Shown here in pieces: positions 33,173-45,689 of a stretch of DNA of 64,000 nt. Position 1 is the first letter of the stretch. Each line of letters opens with the position of its first letter. A program made the position numbers and the translations under genes. Source of the DNA: Ceratotherium simum simum (Eukaryota > Chordata > Mammalia > Perissodactyla > Rhinocerotidae); contig NW_004454159.1 in NCBI RefSeq assembly GCF_000283155.1, positions 15,614,273 through 15,678,272 of the forward strand, given 5' to 3'. The notes under the pieces are model-generated. The model was not told the origin of the DNA, did no database searches, and saw only the letters and a program-made list of their open reading frames with translations.

Positions 33173-36100
33173 AAAATGTCCCATCCTGACTGTTTCTATA
33201 CTCTGAGAATGTGATTGGTATGTCTGGCCCAATTTCTGACAGGGATGCCTATGATCACATCACCCACATCCAGATATGGAAGATGGAGACCAGTCATCAT
33301 CTGTGCAGGAGGTATGTGAATTGTGTTTATGGTTTTAGGTGACTTTGTTTTAAATTTACCTATCAATCCCAAACCATCTTTTTACTATTTTCCAAAAATT
33401 CCTCAAAGGGCAACTATTCCTGTTTTCTTTTTTTTTTTTGGTCATGGATTCTTTTTTTTTTTTTTTTTAGTAACTTTTTGTTATTTCTAAAGGAAATTTG
33501 GGGACCGGGAGAAATGGTAAGGCTACATTTTCAACGTGCCATCTTGATCAGATAATCATTAAATACAATTCTGAGTAATTGCCACTGTATATTTAAAAGA
33601 AAATTAGCAATTGGTGATGAGTTCAGGAGAAGACCATTATAATACTTATTTGCCTGAAGAACATTTGGTGAAAACAATTTAATTTGTGCTCTATAGGAGT
33701 AAAACTGAAGTTATGCACACGAAAGGGACTATAAGAGAGTTGTACCAAATTTCTAACTTAGACTAAAACTAAGATTGATATTTCCATATATTTACAATGA
33801 ATGAAAGCCATGACTTATTCATTTCTCTACAATGTACGCACATGCCAGGATCTTTCTGGCAAACATTCAGGGAATGTTTGTTGAATGACTAAAAATAAAG
33901 CTTAACAGTTCTAACATTTGCACTGAATTTTAAGCAGCTGGGGCACAATTTATTTACCTTTTTGGCATTGACTTAACATTTCTATCAGTTTGGAGGCCCT
34001 ACCAATTAATCTGTATTTTCAAAATGTCCAAGTATGATTCTACAGAACTTATAATTTTTGTCACACTTGTTTACCTTGTACAAGATAGTATAAATGTGAC
34101 TTAAAATTGATAACTATACATGACACCAAGAAAATATTGTTCCTGCTAGAAGCATAAGCCTGTCATCATGCATCAATTTTTAAAAAATTAAAAAAACATT
34201 TTATTGGTTGAATATATAAAGATCCAAAAAGCAAAATCTGAAAAACATTGCTATGCTGACTCAACGGTCAGAATGTTTTTGTAGAAATTCCCAAAACAAG
34301 TTTGTGAGAAAGCGTTACCCTTCTTGTCCCTTTTTTGGCTTGGGTTTGATTTTAGTTATTTTAAATCAGTGTTTTTTCCAAGCCTAATGATCTTGTTTGC
34401 TAATCTCCCCATGTTACATCGAATGAATTTGAATACACTTTGAGACATCAAAATAGCAACTGCAGTAAATATTCATCACGTGGAATTAATAACGGCCTCT
34501 TGAAATGTTCTATTTTTTTTCCCTGGGCTCTCTTTACCACAAAGAACCATCACCCAATATGGTATTAAAAACAAAGAAGGGCCATGGCTGGATTTCATAT
34601 CATAACTGACAGGAGAAAAAGCAGAACTGTGAGATCACCCTGGTGAGAAGCTCTGAATAACCCACTTGCAAAGCTTAAAGGCTTATCAAGTATGTTGGGA
34701 ATTGTAGAACCTGGGTTTATGATTACTCAGATAATACTTCTAACATCAAATGAACTAAATAATTATGGATTGACTGGATAAATCAATATCTGTTAATTGC
34801 TAATTTCTGATGCAATAAAATTTCAAAGTGATTAGTTTTCTATTGATCCCAAGTATTTATCAAACTTACAAGGTAAAAAAGGAACTTCCCAGTGAGATGT
34901 TAATTATACAAAACAAATGAAGGAGCCTTGCAGAATGATGTTATGTGATTACTAATTTACAAAAAAAGCCGTCTTGTGAGTCACATTCAGTTAGCATATC
35001 TTGTTTATTTGTTATTATCAAGTGTAACAGAGAAAGAAAAAGGGGCAAAGATGGATAAAATCAAATAACAGAAGCCTTGCGGTCAGTGAGATTTTTTAAA
35101 TGTGCTTTATTGGTTGGGTGGGGCTTGTTTTTGGCCTGTATTTTTGCCTTTCAAGTTTAAAATAAACTTTAAAAGCTAGAAAAATAACTAGATCTGCCAA
35201 TTGTTGTGGTCACTTTTCTTCCTGCCACTCTTCTCATTAATATTTACTTGGAAAAATAACAGACTCCGAGAATTGGTGATAGTAATTTTCGTTCTATGTG
35301 TTAAATTTACTTTATTGAACTGTTTGAAAATTTCAAAATTTTAGGCTAGCATGATACAAAAATTAATATATTTAAAATTTGTTTGTCTCTAGTAACCACT
35401 AGAAGATTTTTTAAATGCATAATTTCCAAACAACTAGAATAAAGAGAAAAGAACAAAGAAAACTCAAAGAGTTAGTGAAAGGCAGGAAAGATAAAAAATA
35501 AAACAAACCCAGAACACCCCAAAACTTCAAAAAAACAATAACATAGGTCTTGACAAATCCAGAGCGTTTGTTAGTTAGGTTGACTTTATAGACTATCTGG
35601 GGCACAATTCACATATTTTCTCCTTTATAGCCTTTTCTTAAAACACCATTAAGTACTGAAATTAAAGGGTCCACTGGTTCCATTTTCCTGACAAATAGAA
35701 GAGTTTCCATTTTGTCAAACATTTGGAAATCAAATGTTGGTATTTTTCTTCTAATTATTGTCTAGAAACATTTCCTTAGGGATAGCAAACTGGCTGCCAC
35801 TAGAAGGGACTCAAAAAACACATTTCTCCATTTGTTCTGCCTCCAGAGACTGTTTCCCTCTGCCACCTCTGTACCAATTGGTAATAAAAACACATTTGCA
35901 CAAATTAAAACTAATAATCTGCTCAACAGACACCCACTGCCTTTCAGAACAGGCCAAAGAAATGTCACTGGTGCCACTGGTACAGTTTGAATTTGGATGC
36001 AATTAGACTTTCACCTCTGCTTTATTTGCTGAAATTTGATCTGTTTGCTACTATTTGTTGAATATCTTCTAATTCACCAGAATATATATTTCAAAGGCAC

Positions 36101-37019
36101 CATAAAAATTATTCTTATAAGAACACACCACTTTTCAGAGAATCTTCACAAGCAAAGGGACCCTTCTTTTCTCCTAACGATGTGCATGAGTGAATATACA
36201 CATATAAGGGGGCCAACTAAAGTTTCCAAAGATGGCTATGGAGAAATTAAAATTTTAAAAAGAATTTTAAGTAAAAATATTATTTCTACTGGTAATTGTA
36301 GGTGAGTGTTTTCTAAAAAGAGTTGAATGAAACAACACAAAGCTAAAGTGTGATGAAGAGTAAAACAGATGGTTTCTTTTTTTTTTTTCCTGTCTGGGTG
36401 AAAGAAAATAGGAAGATGTGACTATATACATTAGAATTTGTAGAAGTCCCAGTTCATGATGATTAAGAAGAATTTATCTAGATGGACTTATAGGCTCTGA
36501 GGCAAAATTGGAATCTCAATAAATACCAAGTATTGTTATAATCTACTGGCAATTGGAAAAGAGATTGGAAGTCAAAGAGAGTCAAACTAGATAAACTCAG
36601 GTGTCCCAGGGAAAAGTCTCAGAACACAGGTGACTGAGAAGTGTAAAGATGGAAGTAAAGAGTGTTCCTTTATAGACTGATAGAGAAAACACAGAACACA
36701 CTACTTATGAATGATGAAATTTAACAAGATAAGAAATACATAAAGACAGAGAATGCCCCTGCTGATCTAATAATAAAATGAATCCTCAATGCTTTAGTTT
36801 TTTTGTACCAATAAGCAAGAATGAAAAGTCTTAATATTAAATGGTAGCATCAATGAAGGTACTTTCTTTCACTAGTGATTATAGTGCACATCTTACAATA
36901 GTGTCAAGAACAAGTGTATCAAGAAATTTGTGGTATTTACCTCAATGAATTCACCCTATACACTATATATCATTATTTATTTTTGTGAAATGAGAAAACA
37001 TCTAAACAAAAAGGGAATA
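33173..37019. other. Repeat-poor non-coding block, left part
   Basis: No ERE, L1, L2 or LTR is recognised over about 3.8 kb. Poly-T runs lie near 33430-33470. Open frames at 35411-36305 occur on both strands and are mutually shadowing, with no known motif. Confidence 0.5.
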
Positions 37020-37345
37020 ACAAGTTACCCTTGTGGATATCCTCAAGAAAATATTGTGCAGGAATTAAAGATGTTTATTAAGTTTATAGTAACATGAAAA
37101 TCTTACACTGTTATAATGATAAACTAAGAAAACTTAGCATAAAAATTACATATAGAATTTGACCAGAATTATGTAAAGTAAACCAGTCTATCCATAGAAA
37201 CACACCAAAATGGTCACCAAAGTTTTCTTCAGGAGCTAATACCATCCATGACATATAGTTCTCTTTTTTTACTTTCCTATATCTTGTAAATTATAAATCT
37301 TAACAGTATACTTTATTTTTATAAAATGTAAGGTTTTCTTTAGGA
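37020..37345 (+). mobile_element. L1M 3' UTR-like fragment
   Basis: GGATATCCTCAAGAAAATATTGTGCAGGAATTAAAGATG, then ACCAGAATTATGTAAAG, ACCAAAATGGTCACCAAAG and TTACTTTCCTATATCTTGTAAATT follow the order of an old L1M 3' end. Confidence 0.65.
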
Positions 37346-39504
37346 TCACTTAGACTATGTAAAGCGATCTTTCCCTTTCCAGATATTATTTAATATTACT
37401 GCATTTACCTCTTCTCTAGAGGTAGAAATTCCTGTATAGCTCCCTCAGCTTCTATCTCATGTTCTTCTTTAGCTTAGATTTAAATGAACCAAACACAATC
37501 AATTGATAAACAATTAACAACACAGAATAATCATTTTGCTTTTTTCCCGTTAGACAGATCAGGTCTTTTTCTTTAATTAATTGAATATTTGACTTTGTAT
37601 TGCTTCCCCCAATAGCTGCACTCATCTTTTTAATATACTCTTCAACCAAAGTAAAGTAAGCACACCACCACCCAGTATGATAGTAAAAGCAAAAGAGCGT
37701 CATGGATGTGTCAGCTTACAGAACACTCAGATTTAGTGTTTTAAGCTACCAACAACAGAAACAACCCCAAAGCAATTTATCCCATTAAACCTAGAATTTA
37801 GTTTGCTCCTTTCTTTCTTAATCCCCTAAAGTATTCCATCTCATTTAAAGCTTTGTCTAATTCTCCTCAGTTTTTACATAATTATTTTAATGGAGAGTCT
37901 TCCCTCAGGTAAAGAACAAAGGTCACTACAATCCAATGATGCCATCTATTTCCACAGTCTTTAATGAATGTGATAGCAAGGTGTCTAGTCACAGGAAGCA
38001 CAGCCAGAGTACACAGGTCTACTGGATTCCTCACATTTTGTACAAAGAATCACAGATTTTATATTATTTTCCCTAATTATGCTAATTAAGATACACAAAG
38101 GCCAAAGTTAGAGTATATCCCTAAATCCTAATGATTTAAAATTTGTGTCTAAATTTTCTTAGTCCTCCTATGTTTAGTTCAAGGAAAAATATAGAAAACA
38201 AATGATTGCCTCTTATTGGTCTATTGTGACAGATGACAATGTTTCAATGCTCATTAAGACTTACTTTAAAATAAGAGGAAATTTTCTATTCACACAAATT
38301 CTATTCACACATAATTAAAGACCAAAACCAAAATATTCCAAGAGGAGAATGAAAAAAAAAAGAGAGAGAATATAAGAAAAATTGCGACTGATTGGTGAAA
38401 TTGTTCCTTTTGCTTAATGGCAATCCTAGTTTTGCTTAAATATAGTAGGTATTTCAATTTATAAAAGTCTGAAGTTATCATGGAAATCAAAAATTATAAA
38501 GTCAAATGGAAACCAAAAGTGAATACATGTAATGCAGTTTGTGTAACACGCCATAACGCAATTTCTCATGGACAGGATTTTGTATTGAGGGCTCTGGATC
38601 TTGAGCTCAGCCATCCACAATTATTGAGCAAATAATCAGATGGAAACGGAATAGGAAAGGAATTCTGTTCTAATGAAAGAGCTTATGAATAGAACCAAAG
38701 GACCTATATTTGTTCTGTATGCATCGTGATGGTAGTGTGGCTCATAGTTTTATGGATAACACTTTTATACAAAATGTCCCCTCCCTGGTTTTTTGTTTTC
38801 TTTATGGTAGGATTTCACTCTTTTGCCATAGTTGTCTTCCAAGGATGAATAAGCAGACAACGGGGTATAGAGTGGAATAAGAGATTCGGACTTGGAGCCA
38901 GTTGGTCAGCTTCGCTGCTTACTTCTCAGGTAACCTAGACCAGTGGTCCTGTTTCTAAAGCTCAGGGTCTTCATCTAGAGAGATCCTACTATCTGTCCAT
39001 GTCTCAGTAGTTTTGAGTCTCAATGAAATTATGTTAGTACAATCACACTGAAAAAGTATAGTAATTTTGGTACGAATCATTTTATTATATCTTTGCTTAT
39101 AGTGTTCAATCTCAGCACGTAGAAGCTTATTAATAATTATTTCAAATATTTTAATGATGCCTATATGTAGGGTAGCTGTATAAATTATTGCCCAAAATAT
39201 ATAATAATTACTCCAGACAGCAGATGTATGGTTAATCAACTTATAACTACTGAGCTGGATGAGTTTTCAGCATGTCATTAGGCACAAATGAATTCCAGCA
39301 AGTAATTTAACACTTTAAAATCGCCGACTTGCCAAAAGCCATGCATATGTAAAAGAACTAAAATGGAAGATTAGTATCATTATTTGAACAATTGAAGCCA
39401 AAACACCATTTTTGTCTCTTTCGCAAGCAATGGGTTTTGAACTTAATTTCACCTTTTTAAAAAAAACGTAGACAGTCTGGTTTTCACTAATTTCAGTTCC
39501 TAAA
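37346..39504. other. Repeat-poor non-coding block, middle part
   Basis: No recognised element. Short frames at 37452-37703, 38305-38490 and 38955-39239 (all minus) lack motifs. Confidence 0.5.
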
Positions 39505-39640
39505 AACTCTGCTTAGTGCCGTGCACGAATTCTCTGTTATAGCAACAATTCTATGTAATAAGTGTTATCATCTCCATTTTCCAGACAGAGAAACCGAGTT
39601 CCAAGAGGTTACACAAGGCTTTCTCTGAAACAGTCATGAA
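39505..39640 (-). mobile_element. MIR SINE fragment
   Basis: AGTGTTATCATCTCCATTTTCCAGACAGAGAAACCGAG, then CCAAGAGGTTACACAAGG, is the antisense MIR core. Confidence 0.8.
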
Positions 39641-39749
39641 TCAGCTACATTCTGATGACTGTGCATTGTAGTAAAGATGTACTCCATAAAGTTGTAATGA
39701 AAAACAGGGTTTGTGTGAATATAAAACCAAAGTATTTAAATATTATTTT

Positions 39750-39835
39750 GTATCAATTACTAAATACAGTACCTGGCATATAGCAATTGCTCAAAAATGG
39801 TCACTATTATTGTCATTAATAACATTTATAATAAT
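39750..39835 (+). mobile_element. MIR or L2 3' end fragment
   Basis: CAGTACCTGGCATATAGCAATTGCTCAAAAATGG and the ATTATT run after it resemble the shared MIR/L2-type 3' terminus. Confidence 0.55.
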
Positions 39836-42099
39836 CACAGATAAAATCATAAGGAACACTGAGTCACTGAGTCATAATAAGAGTTCACAAAGATCTTTTC
39901 ATTTTATATTATTATCAAGAATATTCAAATGATCTTTTGGACAGAATAATGAAAACTCAATCACATTTGCAAATTAAGGTGCTTTTTTCCTCATAATTTT
40001 ACAGGTCACTTATATGAATGCTATAAATTAATCAAATTTCCTGGGCTCTAGCAGCATATCAGAATAAAACTGCCTAGAGTGTTCTTTCGAGAGAGACCAT
40101 CACGTTGCAGCACCATTAGATTAACAACTTCACCGTGTGAGAGGAAAGGAAAAAGCCACCTAATTTATAAAAGTGATAAATTACTTCAATTCAAAATTGA
40201 ATTAATCAGTAAGAACACATTTCAGAAAGAATGAAGTTCAAATCTTCAACAGACTTACAGCCCTTCTTAAAAACGAGGATGTCCATTATTTTCAATTTAA
40301 TAGAACATCAAATATTACCAATAGCAGAATATTTCTGTTAAAGTCATATTCATTTTAAAAATAGCTTTAGAAAGCAATTAGCTGTTAAATATCCCATATA
40401 TCTATTTTTTAGTACTCTACTGATAACTGTAGCAAAAGACCAATTCGTTTGACTTGATAGACAATTTGGATAGCTAAATACAATGACCAGAAATTTTCAA
40501 ACACAGGAAAAAAAAAAAGGTTTTCTCTTTTAACAAAATAAAAGATAGTACACTTGCAGAGTGGAACTGTGCTAAGCTTCCACACAATGTTTACTATTTA
40601 AAATTGCTACTCTGAGTTTTCTAGTTGGTTGTTCCAAACACGAACTTCATCTTGCTTGTGTTTGGAGCAGTTACTAATGAACCTGATGAACCTGGGGCCA
40701 CGTACTCAGCTGTGCCCCATGTTCTCTCCCATGACTTAACTGGTGGCACAAAGACAACAAGCAGATGTGAATAGCTCCATGCTGAACCCAAGATGTCGAG
40801 AGTAGAAAGGGAGACAAGGCATCAGCCAAGTGCAAAGCTTCCTGGTAGCATTGTTAAGTTTTTGAACTTGCGTAACTCATTAATTAGACTATATACTCAA
40901 TTAGAGACAATTAATACACGTTTGTTTGTTTTTTTTTATAGTGCTTCTGGTTGCTCCTCAGCTGAAATGACTGCTCAGATGGCATCAGGCGTATGAGAGA
41001 CACATCCTGGCTTATTGCAGGGCTCAGGAAATGAAGGAACTTTTGCCAAAGGAGGCACCGTAGAAAAATTTTTAATGACTCAGTCCTGGGCCAAATCTTG
41101 CTATGACATCTTTCCAGCTGCCCTGTTTGCTAGCACTCCTCCCTTCCCTGTGAGTATCCTATTTCCTCAAACTCTCTCCTTACCCACTTAGCTGGCTGCC
41201 TCTGCCTATTCTTGCTTTGTGCAGACTATCAATAATTCTTCCTAAGCTGTTCATTACAGTGGACCCAGTAAGGTGATAACCTATACAGAAAGTTGTCTGA
41301 TTTTTCCGTCCACTGAAAAAAATCTGTTGCTCAGGGCTGCCGAATAGGCTTGTGCTATCTCTGCCACTGAGTCAGCTTGGCCCACATGCCTTTTTGAGAG
41401 GTGATTCTAATATAATTGCTACCTTCCCCTTGATCACAAAAAAGAAATTCTCCTTTCTTCTACTCACATGGAAAAAAATAAATGAAACAGTGTGTTGCCA
41501 CTGAGTTTTTATGAACCCACTAACTACCTTAGTCTTGTGTGAGGAGGAAATCTGCCACCTACTTTGGCAGTTCACTGCACTAACCCACAGCATTCCTTAG
41601 AATGATAGTCACGGCTCTGAACAACCACTGAGGCTAAATTTGGAAATTCATTCATTTGTCTATTCCTCCTTGGGTTGTTTTAGCAACTCTGTAGCAGCAA
41701 AGCCAGTGATTTGGGGTTTCAACATAATTGTGCCCTGGGGAATAACCTGGGTGACCTGGACTATGTCAGATTTACTGGCTTGGTCCAACTAGAATATAGA
41801 AAGGTTGTCCACACTGCAGCATACACACCCATGCACGTGTGCACATGTGCAGGAGATGGAGTTGGGTTACAATGGGTTTTCATGACAACTAGCACAGGTT
41901 TTTATTTTAAACTCTTTTAAAATATTTTTTCTAACCCAAAGTCCGTTGAAGAAAGTAGAACAGTTTAGCTCACATCTTCCTCTATGGATATTAAGAGTAC
42001 AAATCATAGAACATAAATTCAGGCTAAGGAAAAGAATTAGAATCAGTATGAGGAATTAAAATTGTAAGTATTTTTAGTATTTAAGATAATTATGATAAT
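39836..42099. other. Repeat-poor non-coding block, right part
   Basis: No recognised element over about 2.3 kb. Frames at 40793-40996, 41372-41593 and 41711-41920 have no motif and no plausible splice context that I can support. Confidence 0.45.
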
Positions 42100-42320
42100 A
42101 ACTAAACTTTTTTTTGTTTTTATATGTGCTAGGCACTATGCTAAGTGCCGCACATGAAATATCTCATTTGTTGCTTTTAGCGACTTTGTGAAGCAGATTC
42201 TATTATTATCTGTACTTCTAAAATAAAGAAACAGGCCCAGAGAGCTTTAGTCCCTTGTCCAAAGTATACAGCCAGAAAGTGGCAAAGCTGGGATTTTAAC
42301 ACTGATCGGCCTCTGCCTGA
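42100..42320 (-). mobile_element. MIR SINE
   Basis: TATGTGCTAGGCACTATGCTAAGTGCCGC, GAAACAGGCCCAGAGAG and GTGGCAAAGCTGGGATTTTAACAC give a nearly complete antisense MIR. Confidence 0.9.
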
Positions 42321-42364
42321 GGCCAAAGAGAAGGCTTACAGGATCTAAAAGCCTTATCTCTCTG

Positions 42365-42596
42365 GCAATACTTTGCACCATTTCTCCCCTCATTCTCTGT
42401 GTCCCAGTCACTCTGGCCTTCATTCAATTTCTCATACTCATCATGTTCCTTCGTACATCAGGATCTCTCTATACAATGTTCCTACTCTTGGACATGTCCC
42501 ATTATAAAATGTTATAATCATATATTTATTGTGATTATTTGATTAGTTTCTTTCTCCATCATTAGTGAAGGCCAAGCATCATGTCTGAGAAGAAAC
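42365..42596 (+). mobile_element. L2 LINE 3' fragment
   Basis: Contains CAGTCACTCTGGCCTTCATTC and then TTATTGTGATTATTTGATTAG and AGGCCAAGCATCATGTCTGAG, L2-like text interrupted by the next MIR. Confidence 0.6.
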
Positions 42597-42844
42597 AGTG
42601 TGGAGTGGTGCTCAAAAACATGGGTTTTGGAGCCAGACTGCCTGGGTTCTGGCTTCACTAGTTTATGTTACCACAGGTGAGTTATTTAACTTTCTCTGTC
42701 TCAATTTTCTTATCCATAAAATGGGGTTAGCAATAACATTTACTTCATGAGAAGTACTGAGGAGTAAATGGGTAAAAAATATAATGAAGTACTTAAACCA
42801 TATCCTGGTACCAGCAGGACTTAATAAGAACCAACTATTATTAT
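42597..42844 (+). mobile_element. MIR SINE, plus strand, inside L2
   Basis: TTTTGGAGCCAGACTGCCTGGGTTCTGGC (tRNA-like head), TTATTTAACTTTCTCTGTCTC, then CCATAAAATGGGGTTAGCAATAAC. The flanking L2 text resumes at 42845. Confidence 0.9.
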
Positions 42845-42945
42845 TTTTGTCTATTCCTGACGCCTGTCACAGTGCGGTTAGCTAGCAGGCACTCAATATG
42901 TATTTTTTTTAATAAATGCATGCATGCATGAATGAATAAATCTTC
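42845..42945 (+). mobile_element. L2 3' tail with (GAAT/GCAT)n
   Basis: AGCTAGCAGGCACTCAATATG followed by GCATGCATGCATGAATGAATAAAT, the short tandem tail typical of L2. Confidence 0.65.
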
Positions 42946-43339
42946 TGGAGTTATCCCAATATATTCCCTGGTTTCATTACATTGCGGCTATTGCCTAAGC
43001 TTTGACATTGCCTACCAAACATTTAGCCAAGGATTAGTGTTACTTAATCCTGCATCAAGGAACAGACATCATCTCTTTGGATGCTCTTCAAAAAGTTATG
43101 GCTTTGGAGTCCAAAGTCCAGGGATCTGATCCCACCACTCATAAATGAATAACTTAGTGTTATGATTTGATACTAGCATCTTCAAAACATTTTTTTTCTT
43201 CTAAGAAAGTGAGAAAGAATACAGAAAATTAATCGACTACATCTGGGCTCAGAAAACCCATGGGTATATTCAAAATTGCCTTAAAGGTATAAAGCAACAG
43301 CATCTCCTTCTGATAACCACACTGTACATGAAGTTTTCC
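42946..43339. other. Non-coding DNA
   Basis: 43050-43140 (GCTTTGGAGTCCAAAGTCCAGGG) hints at another MIR head, too weak to call. Nothing else recognised. Confidence 0.35.
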
Positions 43340-43387
43340 TGTCAATAATATATTATTGGGCACTCACCATGTTTCAAGAACCTAACA
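43340..43387 (-). mobile_element. MIR SINE, part 1, split by an ERE
   Basis: ATTGGGCACTCACCATGTTTCAAG is the antisense MIR 3' side; it resumes at 43686. Confidence 0.65.
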
Positions 43388-43676
43388 GGGCTCGCCTGGT
43401 AGCGTAGTGGTTAGGTTCACGCATTCCACTTCCACGGCCCAGGGTTCGCCAGTTTGGATCCTGGGCGCAGACCTACTCACCGCTCATCAAGCCATGCTGA
43501 GGCGGTGTCCCACATAGAAGAACTAGAAGGACCTACAACTAGGATATACAACCATGTACTGGGGCTTTGGGGAGAAAAAAGAGAAAAGAAGATGATTGGC
43601 AATCGATGTTAGCTCAGGGCCAATCTTCCACAAACAAACAAACAAATTCAAACCTCCCAACTTAAAAAAAAAACAA
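43388..43676 (+). mobile_element. ERE-type SINE, copy 11, long-spacer variant, inside MIR
   Basis: Starts GGGCTCGCCTGGTAGCG. It carries the GAAGAACTAGAAGGACCTAC...GGGGCTTTGGGGAG spacer seen in copy 3. An (AAAC)n-containing tail ends in a second A run. The flanks AACCTAACA (43379-43387) and AACTTAACA (43677-43685) fit a short target-site duplication. Confidence 0.92.
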
Positions 43677-43685
43677 AACTTAACA

Positions 43686-43830
43686 TACATAATCCCCACT
43701 CATCATAACAACCCTGAAGGGGAACTGTCATTATTTCATTTTTATCAGGGAGAAAATGGAACTTCATAGAAGTTAAGAACTGAGCAAACCGACACAGCAA
43801 GAGAAGGAAAGAGTGTGATTGGAATACTAC
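43686..43830 (-). mobile_element. MIR SINE, part 2
   Basis: AATCCCCACTCATCATAACAACCCTGAAGG, then TTATCAGGGAGAAAATGG, completes the MIR split by the ERE. Confidence 0.75.
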
Positions 43831-44209
43831 ATCGCCTCATTTTATTCTTGTATATTTTACTCCTTATTCGGTAATAAAGGAATGATAATTGTTAAAAGGT
43901 TACATTTTTAACATATTGAAGGCAATTAGTAAAGATGTTAAACAAAATAGCATCAGCAAATGTGGTTTGCTTTCAAATGTCAAAGACAAAAATAATACTA
44001 AAATATTTTTGGCATCATTATTGGACATCCCATCTTCGAGAACAAGCTAAAGCAATGGTTTTAGTCATGCTTCCTCAGGAACATGGCTAAAATTTCGTGG
44101 GTCAATTAAATTTAGTGTGGAGCTACTGTAGGCAGCTGTGTCTTATAAAGCAGATGTTAGATTCTGTCATTGTCATAACTGCAGAAAAGTACCCTTTCAC
44201 TGGCTTTAA
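43831..44209. other. Non-coding DNA
   Basis: Nothing recognised. Confidence 0.45.
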
Positions 44210-45041
44210 TGTGTGAGAAAGTAAGATCTTCCCTAATAGAGGAACCCTGGAGGCCATCTGCCCAAGAGGAAGAGCCTATTCCCAAGCTGACTATGACAGC
44301 ATGAATAGTATTTATCTATTCAAACCAAAAAGATACTATGACCTTCAAGTCCTATGACCAGACTTTAAATGGCCAAACAAACCCTATCAGCATTCTACTT
44401 CTGGCAGACAAGAATAAACTGCCCCAGCTAGGAAAAGCAGTGAGGAGAGAATCCAGATAAGTGAGTTTTCCTCATGTTCCTTTAAATTGGAGTCAGATAG
44501 ACAGTGATGCTCATAGATCCACTGACCAAGATAGCCTTAACATTCCCCTCAGTTTGACTAAACTTGAGATAAGTTTCTTCCTGACTATGAAACCCTGACC
44601 TCCCTTTTCCTAGAGCAGTTACTTTAGAAAACTTGCAATTGTAAATTCTTTCTCTGTCCCTTTGAGATGTAAATCATGTCCCATTCTCTTGCCAGTTTTA
44701 CAACCCAGGAATATCTTTCTCAACGACCTGGGAGCCATCGCTTTGAATTGTAATCATCAAGAAAGATTGTGCCCCAGCCCCTACCTCCCAGTCTCTGTGG
44801 GAGGGCTGGAGCCCACCTTCCAAGTGCCAATTAGCAAGCACAGATGGCCTCATCACATTGACCAACATCCCTCCTAACATCCTCTAGTACTTTTCCACCA
44901 GCTTACCTCAGCGCTTAAAAACTCTCCCACCTTTTTTTTTCAGCAAGAGTTGAGTTCAATCTCTCTCCCCTCTTGCAATATAGTCTTGAACAAAGTTTTC
45001 CTTGCCTGTTTAACTCTGTCCAGTGCGATTTTTCTTTGACA
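44210..45041 (+). mobile_element. ERV1-like LTR
   Basis: The 3' part has a retroviral LTR layout: GCGCTTAAAAACTCTCCCACC (TATA-like region near 44911), then GTTGAGTTCAATCTCTCTCCCC, CTTGAACAAAGTTTTCCTTGCC (polyadenylation region) and an end near TTTTTCTTTGACA at 45041. The 5' boundary, about 44210, is approximate. There is no internal retroviral gene next to it, so it is probably a solo LTR. Confidence 0.7.
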
Positions 45042-45184
45042 CCATGGAACAACTTCTTTCAGAAATACACTGCTAGATGGTCAACTTTCTAAAAGCTCTA
45101 CATTCCACTTTATAATCAAATTGCCAAAATATTTGTAATACCCACTCCAGCCATTACACCTTCTCTTACCAGCTTTGTGTGTCT

Positions 45185-45685
45185 TGTGGGAGATCAAAAT
45201 TTGGCCACCCTGAAATATATCTCTTTACCTTGATTGTTTTCTCTGAAGGACATTTGACCTCCCCCACTAACTGCCTAAAGAATTTGATATGGTGGCTCCT
45301 TCCTGGAACAGATCTTCTATCATAATGGCTGTAAAGATAATGTAGGATAGAGATTACAATAGCAAAGGCACCAAGCCTCTTTTATCATAAACTCTGTCTC
45401 TCCCTGACCACATTATCTATAGATGACCCCGAAAAGAATTGTCCTCCTGCCCTCTGAAGTCCCAGGCCACTACCCACCCCCAACACGCTCCTCGCCTTTA
45501 GCTGCAATACTTAAGCAAGCAGCTTAGACAGAGGGACGAGTTGCTCATTTCTGAGTTTCTCCCATGTATACATGTTATTAAACTTGGTATTATTTTCTCC
45601 TGCTAACCTGTCTTGTTGATTATTTGGCCAGCCAGAAGAACCTTAAGGGAAAGGGCAGAGGGAGATTCTCCTTCTTCCCCCGACA
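45185..45685 (+). mobile_element. Solo LTR, 501 bp, with 4-bp TSD
   Basis: Begins TGTGGGAGATC and ends CCCCCGACA, giving TG...CA termini. It is flanked by GTCT at 45181-45184 and GTCT at 45686-45689. Inside, TGCAATACTTAAGCAAGC and CATGTTATTAAACTTGG provide TATA-like and polyadenylation-like regions, and GGCCAGCCAGAAGAACC lies near the 3' end. A 4-bp duplication fits ERV1-type integrases. Confidence 0.78.
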
Positions 45686-45689
45686 GTCT

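Noticed and set aside
33185..33330. Exon-like stretch (DRDAYDHITHIQIWKMET in one frame) just right of the L1 fragment
   Set aside because: No flanking splice signals or continuing frame, and I cannot tie it to any gene; a translated search would be needed.
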